The notes below the pieces were generated by a model, which was given only the letters and a program-made list of their open reading frames with translations, did no database searches and was not told the origin of the DNA. DNA of 64,000 nt from Sodalis glossinidius str. 'morsitans' (lineage in GTDB: Bacteria > Pseudomonadota > Gammaproteobacteria > Enterobacterales > Enterobacteriaceae). The DNA lies in the NCBI RefSeq assembly GCF_000010085.1, contig NC_007712.1, forward strand, positions 3,844,001 to 3,908,000, read 5' to 3'. A program made the translations under genes and the position numbers. Shown one piece after another: positions 38,816-45,786 of this stretch. Numbering within the stretch: position 1 is the stretch's first letter; every line of letters starts with the position of its first letter.

Positions 38816-40234
38816 ATGTCCGTTGAACAAGTCATGTCGATGCTTAAAGAACATGAAGTAAAATTCATCGACTTACGTTTCACCGATACCAAAGGTAAAG
38901 AGCAGCACGTTACGATCCCTGCGCCGGTCAGCGAAGAAGACGTAAAAGACTTCTTTGAAGAAGGCAAAATGTTCGACGGCTCCTCTATTGGCGGCTGGAA
39001 AGGCATTAACGAGTCAGACATGGTGCTGATGCCCGACGCATCCTCCGCCGTCATGGATCCGTTTTATGAAGAGTCGACGCTTATCATCCGCTGCGACATT
39101 CTTGAGCCGGCAACCATGCAGGGCTACGATCGCGATCCGCGTTCCATCGCCAAACGTGCCGAAGACTTCTTGAAGTCCTCCGGCATCGCCGATCAGGTCC
39201 TGTTTGGACCCGAGCCCGAATTCTTCTTGTTCGACGACATTCGTTTCGGCACCTCCATCTCCGGTTCGCATGTCGCGATCGATGATATTGAAGCGGCCTG
39301 GAATACCGGTAAAGCTTACAAAGGCGGCAACAAAGGCCACCGTCCGGGCGTGAAGGGCGGCTATTTCCCGGTTCCGCCGGTCGACTCCTCGCAGGATCTG
39401 CGTTCTACCATATGTTTGACCATGGCGGAAATGGGCCTGGTCGTGGAAGCACATCACCACGAAGTGGCAACCGCCGGCCAGAACGAAGTGGCCACCCGCT
39501 TCAATACCCTGACTAAAAAAGCTGACGAAATCCAGATTTACAAATACGTCGTTCATAACGTTGCCCACGCGTTCGGCAAAACCGCGACCTTCATGCCGAA
39601 ACCGATTTTTGGCGATAACGGCTCCGGTATGCACTGCCATATGTCCTTGACCAAAGACGGCAACAACCTGTTCTCCGGCGACAAGTACGGCGGCCTGTCT
39701 GAAGCGGCGCTGTTCTACATCGGCGGCGTTATCAAGCATGCAAAAGCCATCAATGCGCTGACCAACCCGACCACCAACTCCTACAAGCGTCTGGTCCCGG
39801 GTTATGAAGCACCGGTCATGCTGGCTTACTCCACCCGTAACCGCTCCGCTTCCATCCGTATTCCGGTGGTCGCCAGCCCGAAAGCACGCCGTATCGAAGT
39901 TCGCTTCCCGGATCCGGCCGCCAACCCATACCTGGCGTTCTCCGCACTGTTGATGGCCGGCCTGGACGGCATTATCAACAAAATCCATCCCGGCGATGCC
40001 ATGGATAAAAACCTCTACGATCTGCCGGCGGAAGAAGCCAGCGAAATCCCAACCGTGGCCGGTTCCCTTGAGGAAGCATTGAACACCCTGGATGCGGATC
40101 GCGAGTTCCTGACCCGCGGCGGCGTGTTTACCGACGACACTATCGATGCCTATATCGCGCTGCGCACGGAAGAAAACGACCGCGTACGCATAACGCCGCA
40201 CCCGGTAGAGTTCGAGCTGTATTACAGCGTTTAA
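38816..40234 (+). CDS. glnA: Glutamine synthetase, type I
   Basis: Dodecameric enzyme making glutamine from glutamate and ammonia with ATP. The product is 472 residues (E. coli 469). Motifs are MFDGSSIGGWKGINESDM, VEAHHHEVATAGQNEV (metal ligands), KTATFMPKPIFGDNGSGMHC and NRSASIRIPVV. The adenylylation site NLYDLPAEEA has Tyr at residue 401. A three-residue insertion in the N-terminal domain (VSEEDVKD) accounts for the extra length. The nitrogen-control promoter is intact and glnL-glnG follow. Confidence 0.98.
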   Translation: MSVEQVMSMLKEHEVKFIDLRFTDTKGKEQHVTIPAPVSEEDVKDFFEEGKMFDGSSIGGWKGINESDMVLMPDASSAVMDPFYEESTLIIRCDILEPATMQGYDRDPRSIAKRAEDFLKSSGIADQVLFGPEPEFFLFDDIRFGTSISGSHVAIDDIEAAWNTGKAYKGGNKGHRPGVKGGYFPVPPVDSSQDLRSTICLTMAEMGLVVEAHHHEVATAGQNEVATRFNTLTKKADEIQIYKYVVHNVAHAFGKTATFMPKPIFGDNGSGMHCHMSLTKDGNNLFSGDKYGGLSEAALFYIGGVIKHAKAINALTNPTTNSYKRLVPGYEAPVMLAYSTRNRSASIRIPVVASPKARRIEVRFPDPAANPYLAFSALLMAGLDGIINKIHPGDAMDKNLYDLPAEEASEIPTVAGSLEEALNTLDADREFLTRGGVFTDDTIDAYIALRTEENDRVRITPHPVEFELYYSV

Positions 40235-40267
40235 TCACCCGAGTTTTTTGTTGCCGTGGAAACTTTC

Positions 40268-40292
40268 AGCCCATCTTCGGATGGGCTTTTTT
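40268..40292 (+). terminator. Attenuating terminator between glnA and glnL
   Basis: AGCCCATC-TTCG-GATGGGCT followed by a T run: an 8-bp stem with a UUCG tetraloop 34 bp after the glnA stop. It explains strong glnA but weak glnLG read-through. Confidence 0.92.
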
Positions 40293-40373
40293 CTCCACCA
40301 AACCTGGCGCGATGCCATGCGCCATCACCGATAATCAAGCGCTTTGCATTAACAGAGTGCGGGAGACTGCTAA

Positions 40374-41423
40374 ATGGCAACCGGCACACTGCCCGAAGCT
40401 GGGCAGATCCTTAATTCGTTAATTACCAGTATTTTGCTGCTGGATAATGATCTGGCGGTGCATTACGCTAACCCGGCGGCGCAACAGCTGCTGGCACAAA
40501 GCTCGCGTAAGCTGTTCGGCACTCCGCTGCCGGAATTGCTGGGTTATTTTTCCCTCAATGTCGAGCTAATGCGCGAAAGTCTGGACGCAGGACAGGGATT
40601 CACCGATAACGAAGTGACGCTGGTGGTAGACGGCAGGGCGCATATCCTGTCGCTGACCGCGCAGCGGCTGCCGGAAGAGACTATTCTGATGGAGCTGGCG
40701 CCTATGGATAATCAGCGCCGCCTCAGCCAGGAACAACTGCAGCATGCACAGCAGGTTGCAGCGCGGGATTTGGTGCGCGGCCTCGCCCATGAGATTAAAA
40801 ATCCCCTTGGCGGCCTTCGCGGCGCCGCGCAGCTGCTGGCCAAAGCACTGCCGGACCCGGCGTTAACGGAATACACCAAGGTGATCATAGAACAGGCCGA
40901 TCGGTTGCGCAATCTGGTCGACCGTTTATTGGGCCCACAGCAGCCCGGTATGCATGTGACGCAAAGTATTCATCAGGTCTGCGAGAGGGTATTCAAACTG
41001 GTGTCGCTTGAGATGCCGGACAATGTCACGCTGGTACGGGATTATGATCCCAGCCTGCCGGAGTTGACCCATGATCCGGATCAGATGGAACAAGTCTTGC
41101 TGAATATCACCCGCAATTCGCTGCAGGCGCTGGGCGAGCAGGGCGGCACCATTACCCTCAGAACGCGTACCGCCTTTCAGCTGACGCTGCACGGGGTGCG
41201 CTACCGGCTGGTGGCGCGCATTGATATCGAGGACGATGGTCCGGGAATCCCGGCGCAATTTCAGGATACGCTGTTTTATCCCATGGTCAGCGGCCGCGAA
41301 GGGGGAACCGGCCTGGGACTTTCCATCGCCCGCAGTCTGATCGATCAGAATTCAGGAAAGATTGAATTTAACAGTTGGCCGGGACATACCGAGTTTTCGG
41401 TCTACCTGCCTATTCGCCAGTGA
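40374..41423 (+). CDS. glnL: Nitrogen regulation sensor kinase NtrB
   Basis: The 349 residues equal E. coli length. The PAS domain covers about residues 15-75, the dimerisation/phosphoacceptor helix has His139 in GLAHEIKNPLGGLRGAA, and the ATPase has N-box LLNITRNSLQAL, G1 IEDDGPGIPAQFQ and G2 GREGGTGLGLSIARSLI. It phosphorylates or dephosphorylates NtrC under PII control. The stop lies 8 bp before glnG. Confidence 0.97.
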   Translation: MATGTLPEAGQILNSLITSILLLDNDLAVHYANPAAQQLLAQSSRKLFGTPLPELLGYFSLNVELMRESLDAGQGFTDNEVTLVVDGRAHILSLTAQRLPEETILMELAPMDNQRRLSQEQLQHAQQVAARDLVRGLAHEIKNPLGGLRGAAQLLAKALPDPALTEYTKVIIEQADRLRNLVDRLLGPQQPGMHVTQSIHQVCERVFKLVSLEMPDNVTLVRDYDPSLPELTHDPDQMEQVLLNITRNSLQALGEQGGTITLRTRTAFQLTLHGVRYRLVARIDIEDDGPGIPAQFQDTLFYPMVSGREGGTGLGLSIARSLIDQNSGKIEFNSWPGHTEFSVYLPIRQ

Positions 41424-41431
41424 GGTTCTGT

Positions 41432-42844
41432 ATGCAACGAGGGATAGTCTGGATCGTCGACGACGATAGCTCCATCCGCTGGGTGCTTGAACGCGCACTC
41501 ACTGGAGCCGGGTTGACCTGCACCACCTTTGAAGGTGGCAGCCAGGTGCTGGACGCGCTCGCCACCCAAACGCCGAACGTATTATTATCCGATATTCGCA
41601 TGCCCGGCATAGATGGGCTGGCATTGCTCAAGCAAATCAAACAGCGTTATCCGATGCTGCCGGTCATCATCATGACCGCCCATTCAGATTTGGATGCCGC
41701 AGTCAGCGCCTACCAGCAAGGGACGTTCGATTATCTGCCGAAACCTTTCGATATCGACGAGGCTGTTGCCTTGGTGGAGCGTGCGGTCAGCCACTATCTG
41801 GAGCAGCAGCAGCCCCCACGCAGTCAGCCCGCCAGCGGCCCGACCGCCGATATCATTGGCGAAGCGCCGGCGATGCAGGACGTATTCCGTATCATCGGCC
41901 GCCTGTCGCGCTCATCAATCAGCGTGCTTATCAACGGCGAATCCGGCACCGGTAAAGAACTGGTGGCGCACGCCCTGCATCGCCATAGCCCGCGCGCCAA
42001 GGCGCCGTTTATCGCGCTGAATATGGCGGCGATTCCGAAGGATTTGATTGAGTCGGAATTGTTTGGCCATGAAAAAGGAGCGTTTACCGGCGCCAATCAA
42101 ATCCGTCAGGGCCGTTTCGAGCAGGCCGACGGCGGCACACTGTTTTTGGACGAAATCGGCGATATGCCGCTGGATGTGCAAACCCGTCTGTTGCGCGTGC
42201 TGGCGGACGGCCAGTTTTACCGCGTCGGCGGTTATGCCCCGATTAAGGTCGATGTGCGCATTATCGCCGCCACCCACCAGAACCTGGAACTACGCGTGCA
42301 GGAAGGCCGTTTTCGCGAGGATTTATTCCATCGTCTGAACGTTATCCGGGTACATCTGCCGCCGCTGCGCGAGCGCTGGGAAGATATCCCACGGCTGGCG
42401 CGGTATTTCCTGCAAGTGGCGGCCAGGGAGCTAGGCGTGGAGCCGAAAAATATGCATCCGGAGACCGAGACCGCGCTGACCCACCTGCCCTGGCCGGGAA
42501 ACGTGCGCCAGTTGGAAAATACCTGCCGCTGGCTGACAGTGATGGCCGCCGGACAAGAAGTATTGATTCAGGATCTGCCGCCGGAGCTGTTTGAAACCAC
42601 CGCGCCGGACAATGTGGTGCAATCGCTGCCGGACAGCTGGGCCACGCTACTGGCGCAGTGGGCCGATCGCGCGTTGCGTTCCGGTCATCAAAATTTGCTG
42701 TCGGAAGCACAGCCGGAAATGGAGCGCACCCTGCTGACCACCGCGCTGCTCCATACCCAGGGCCATAAGCAGGAAGCCGCCCGTTTGCTCGGTTGGGGCC
42801 GCAACACACTTACGCGCAAATTGAAAGAGCTGGGAATGGAGTAA
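41432..42844 (+). CDS. glnG: Nitrogen regulation response regulator NtrC
   Basis: The 470-residue sigma54 activator has its receiver domain at residues 1-120 with Asp54 in LLSDIRMPGIDG. The AAA+ domain is about 140-370, with Walker A GESGTGKELVAHALHRH, the GAFTGA loop, and Walker B GGTLFLDEIGDMPLDVQTRL. The C-terminal Fis-type helix-turn-helix ends LLGWGRNTLTRKLKELGME. ATG 41432 (MQRGIVWIVDDDSSIRWVLE) is the family start; the frame open further upstream lies inside glnL. It acts on the enhancer sites before glnA. Confidence 0.97.
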   Translation: MQRGIVWIVDDDSSIRWVLERALTGAGLTCTTFEGGSQVLDALATQTPNVLLSDIRMPGIDGLALLKQIKQRYPMLPVIIMTAHSDLDAAVSAYQQGTFDYLPKPFDIDEAVALVERAVSHYLEQQQPPRSQPASGPTADIIGEAPAMQDVFRIIGRLSRSSISVLINGESGTGKELVAHALHRHSPRAKAPFIALNMAAIPKDLIESELFGHEKGAFTGANQIRQGRFEQADGGTLFLDEIGDMPLDVQTRLLRVLADGQFYRVGGYAPIKVDVRIIAATHQNLELRVQEGRFREDLFHRLNVIRVHLPPLRERWEDIPRLARYFLQVAARELGVEPKNMHPETETALTHLPWPGNVRQLENTCRWLTVMAAGQEVLIQDLPPELFETTAPDNVVQSLPDSWATLLAQWADRALRSGHQNLLSEAQPEMERTLLTTALLHTQGHKQEAARLLGWGRNTLTRKLKELGME

Positions 42845-42951
42845 TCTCGATCGCGACGCACAGAGTGCGCCGGCAATGCCACATTGGCGTATAAACTGTT
42901 TACATTGTGGGCCGGCTCAGTATTATTTCTGTGCACAACGGGAGACAAGCC

Positions 42952-43074
42952 ATGTTGCAGACACTTATCACTTACGTGACGCATGGGTTGGACGCAGTCA
43001 TCGTTGCGGGGCATGCCCCACAAACAGCGCTGGCGTCGGTCATGTGTGCCGCGCTCATTAATTCATTGAAGTGA
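42952..43074 (+). CDS. yshB: Small membrane-associated protein YshB
   Basis: A 40-codon ORF with a ribosome binding site (GGGAGA) 8 bp before its ATG. The product starts MLQTLITYVTHGLD and ends with APQTALASVMCAALINSLK. E. coli YshB, 36 residues, sits in the same place between glnG and hemN. It shares the H-x-PQTA-x-A-x-V-x-CAA-x-I pattern. Salmonella YshB has been linked to intracellular survival. Conservation of a tiny gene in a decaying genome suggests it is used. Confidence 0.75.
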   Translation: MLQTLITYVTHGLDAVIVAGHAPQTALASVMCAALINSLK

Positions 43075-43132
43075 GCGGCCGTCCTCATACCCTCATTACG
43101 CCCCTTTCTGTCTGATGGCGGAAAGGGGCGGT

Positions 43133-43658
43133 TCATATCACCCGAGAAAACTGCCGTTGGCGCTGGCTGGCGCGCAGATAGGCATCGAAACACATACAGA
43201 TGTTGCGGCACCAGCAGGCGGCCCCGGGCGGTTATTTCCAAGGCGCCAGCGCTCATCGTCACCAGCCCGTCCGCTACCAGCGGCGCCATCTGCGCCACCG
43301 ATAAAAAAGTCGGCGTACCGCCGCCCCAGTGCATTTGTGTGACCCGCCTGCGGGCGAACAGCAGCGATCGCGCGCGGATTTCTCGCGCCAGCGTGTCGAG
43401 ATACTCATCGACTTTTTCGCTATGACGCGTGACTATCTTATTGCAGCCGCAGAAATAGCACAGCTTGTGACAGAAAGGGATGTGAACATACAGCGACAGG
43501 GACCGTTCGGGATAACGGCTCGCCGCGGCGGCAAATGCGGCATCATCATAGTTTTCACTGAATTCCAGCGCGGTGGGATAGGAGGAATAACGCGGCACGG
43601 AGTGGTTATATTTCTGAATGAGGGCCAAATCCTATTCGATTGCTGGCAGTAATTTCAC
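43133..43658 (-). pseudogene. hemN: Oxygen-independent coproporphyrinogen III dehydrogenase, large internal deletion
   Basis: The radical-SAM N-terminal part is clear: LALIQKYNHSVPRYSSYPTA, then YVHIPFCHKLCYFCGCNKIV with the CxxxCxxC cluster motif. GGTPTFLSVAQM is then joined in frame to APLVADGLVTMSAGALEITA near the C-terminus, removing about 270 codons. A one-base shift precedes the normal ending NICMCFDAYLRASQRQRQFS (stop at 43133). In addition, codon 9 from the likely GTG start (43658) is TAG where E. coli has Trp. Anaerobic haem synthesis by HemN is lost. Confidence 0.93.
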
Positions 43659-43661
43659 AGC

Positions 43662-43826
43662 TTACTCCTTACCCGGGGGACGTCGACGGCGCCGTCTGAC
43701 GGGAAGAGCGGGTCGGCGTACCGCGCCGCGCGCCGCCTGCAGCCGCGCCTTGCGTCGCGAGAGGCGCCATAGTTTACCCGATAACCACACAAGATAACAG
43801 GTTAACAATAGCGCCAACAGTAGCAT
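43662..43826 (-). CDS. Small one-helix, arginine-rich protein
   Basis: A 54-codon frame between yihI and hemN. It starts MLLLALLLTCYLVWLSGKLW, a single membrane anchor. A very basic tail of Arg, Lys and Pro follows, and it stops 4 bp before the hemN GTG. A slightly longer TTG start (43838) would overlap the end of yihI. I do not recognise it; gammaproteobacteria often have a DUF2489-type membrane protein at this position, and this could be a relative or shortened form. Confidence 0.45.
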   Translation of the reverse strand: MLLLALLLTCYLVWLSGKLWRLSRRKARLQAARGAVRRPALPVRRRRRRPPGKE

Positions 43827-43841
43827 CAATGCCTGCAAGGG

Positions 43842-44387
43842 TTAAGATCTGTCTTTGTCGAAGCCGCGTTTGAGGAGTTGCATCATATCTTCCTGCTGCG
43901 TCTGTTCTTCTTCCTCATCGTCAATAAGTTCGATGCCCAGTTTGGTCATCAGTTCATCGATACGATCAAGCGCCTGGTCCACATAACGTCTTTCGGCAGT
44001 GGAAAGGGGTTCATCCTGCTCAAGGCGCTGTAGTAAGGCATCCAGACACTCGTCATTTTCCAGGCGAGCCAGCTCCTGCTCGGCCGTTTCCAGCGGCTCT
44101 TGCGGCGGCGGCGTGCCAGAGGGCTCTTTGTGTGGCGTCACCGCCCCCTCCACCGTCAGCGGCACGGGCTTCTTACTACCGATGCGGCTATCCTGCGGTG
44201 CACGGGTATTCTGGCGCACGGTGTCGCCGACGCCGCCCTGGCTGCGCGAACCGGCGACCAGCCCGCGGCGTTTTTTCTGCCGCTTACGCTCGCACCTTTC
44301 GATATTCAATTCTTCGCGGCTTTTACGCTGCTTCTTCTTGCGCGCGTCGCCGGACTTGCCGCGGCCGCCCCGTTCTGATGGATTCAT
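43842..44387 (-). CDS. yihI: Der GTPase-activating protein YihI
   Basis: The 181-residue product (E. coli 169) has a very basic N-terminal half (KKKQRKSREELNIERCERKR) and an acidic helical C-terminus (RRYVDQALDRIDELMTKLGI, then DDEEEEQTQQEDMMQLLKRG). YihI stimulates GTP hydrolysis by Der and so tunes 50S subunit biogenesis. The frame is intact, although neighbouring hemN is dead. Confidence 0.93.
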   Translation of the reverse strand: MNPSERGGRGKSGDARKKKQRKSREELNIERCERKRQKKRRGLVAGSRSQGGVGDTVRQNTRAPQDSRIGSKKPVPLTVEGAVTPHKEPSGTPPPQEPLETAEQELARLENDECLDALLQRLEQDEPLSTAERRYVDQALDRIDELMTKLGIELIDDEEEEQTQQEDMMQLLKRGFDKDRS

Positions 44388-44556
44388 AATGTTTGCTCTT
44401 GGGTAAGGGTAATCACATCTACCATTGCGGCGGAATCTATCAGAAAGCCGCGCAAGAAAAAAGGTGACTGCGCCCGCGGACGAAGATAAAAAACGCGTCC
44501 CGGGCCATAACCGGTATAATTGCCGTTAATATGCCATCTCCAGAGAGAGGATACCG

Positions 44557-45192
44557 TTGACCAAATCCTATAACTATAAGCTGACCCATTTCGTGACCAG
44601 CGCGCCGGATATCCGCCATTTGCCGGTCGACAGCGGGATTGAAATCGCTTTCGCAGGGCGCTCCAACGCCGGAAAATCCAGCGCGCTCAATACCCTGACC
44701 AATCAAAAAAGCCTGGCCAGGACCAGTAAAACCCCCGGACGCACCCGGCTTATCAACCTGTTTGAGGTGGAATCCGGCATCCGACTGGTCGATTTGCCCG
44801 GCTATGGCTACGCCGAAGTCCCTGAAGAACTGAAACGCAAATGGCAACGCGCCCTGGGCGAATATCTGCAAATGCGCGACAGCCTCAAGGGGCTGGTGGT
44901 ATTAATGGATATCCGCCATCCAATGAAAGATCTCGACCAGCAAATGGTGCAATGGGCGGTCGATGTCAATATCCCGGTGCTGGTCCTGCTCACCAAGGCC
45001 GATAAGCTGGCTTCGGGCTCACGCAAGGAGCAGCTGAATCAAGTGCGCGAAGCGGCGCTGGCCTTTATGGGCGATGTTCAAGTTGAAACCTTCTCATCGC
45101 TTAAAAAACAGGGGGTAGATAAGCTGCGGCAAAAGTTGGACGATTGGTTTGCCGCCATCCCGCCAGCACAAGGGTCCCCGGAGACAGAATAA
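44557..45192 (+). CDS. engB: Ribosome biogenesis GTPase EngB/YsxC
   Basis: The 211-residue essential GTPase has G1 AFAGRSNAGKSSALNTLTNQ, G2 KTPGRTRLINLF, G3 DLPGYGYAEVPEELKRKWQR and G4 LLTKADKLASGSRKEQL. It starts with TTG (TTGACCAAATCC), preceded by AGAGAGGAT; there is no closer ATG. It acts in late 50S assembly. It is convergent with spf and polA, as in E. coli. Confidence 0.96.
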   Translation: MTKSYNYKLTHFVTSAPDIRHLPVDSGIEIAFAGRSNAGKSSALNTLTNQKSLARTSKTPGRTRLINLFEVESGIRLVDLPGYGYAEVPEELKRKWQRALGEYLQMRDSLKGLVVLMDIRHPMKDLDQQMVQWAVDVNIPVLVLLTKADKLASGSRKEQLNQVREAALAFMGDVQVETFSSLKKQGVDKLRQKLDDWFAAIPPAQGSPETE

Positions 45193-45530
45193 CGCGCTAA
45201 AATCTACTCACGTCACGGCCTGATGGCGATAATAGCGCCATTCAATGCCCGTGCCGCGGCGCTGCAGCCTGACGTCCCCCGCTTAAGCCCTGACTGGGTC
45301 GTCACGGCTCTATGCGGCGAGAGCGCTATTAGCCTCCGTGTCCGCGACATCTCAGCCTAACAGGGGCGACGGTGCATTTAGGCACCCGGCACGCTAGCCT
45401 AATCAGTAGACGGCGCTGCTAACGCCCTCGGATCATAGAATCGAAGCCATCGTTTAAGGAGTGCAGCCCGCCGCGAGTGCCTTGATGGTCGCGACGGCGG
45501 CACCCCTGGTCGAGTTTATCAGCGCCCAAT
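45193..45530. other. Gene-free stretch between engB and spf
   Basis: About 340 bp with several in-frame stops on both strands and no recognisable motif. It follows the engB stop without an evident intrinsic terminator. Confidence 0.4.
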
Positions 45531-45639
45531 AAAAAACGCCCCAGTCATTAAATGACTGGGGCAGCTAATACTTAGCCAAGTCCGATTACGTGAAGTAAAA
45601 GGCCTGAAAGATAGAACATCTTACCTCTGTGTACCCTAC
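45531..45639 (-). ncRNA. spf: Spot 42 small RNA
   Basis: The RNA begins GUAGGGUACACAGAGGUAAG and contains the conserved AUCUUUCAG, UUUUACUUCACGUAAUCGG and Hfq/terminator parts. The 3' hairpin is CCCCAGUCAUU/AAUGACUGGGG followed by U6. At 109 nt it has the E. coli length, and it lies between polA and engB as there. Spot 42 is an Hfq-dependent repressor of secondary-carbon-source genes under CRP control. The target-pairing regions I, II and III look intact. Confidence 0.96.
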
Positions 45640-45786
45640 GCCGATAACTTTACCCTATTTTTTGATGGGGCAAAAGAATTTTTTGTAGTTTACTTTCACC
45701 TTTTTACGTATAAGGAATGCTTATTGTAAATAATACATCACACTTTAATGTAGCTTAATTATAAAAAGTGCTTAGTCATTCGCCAC

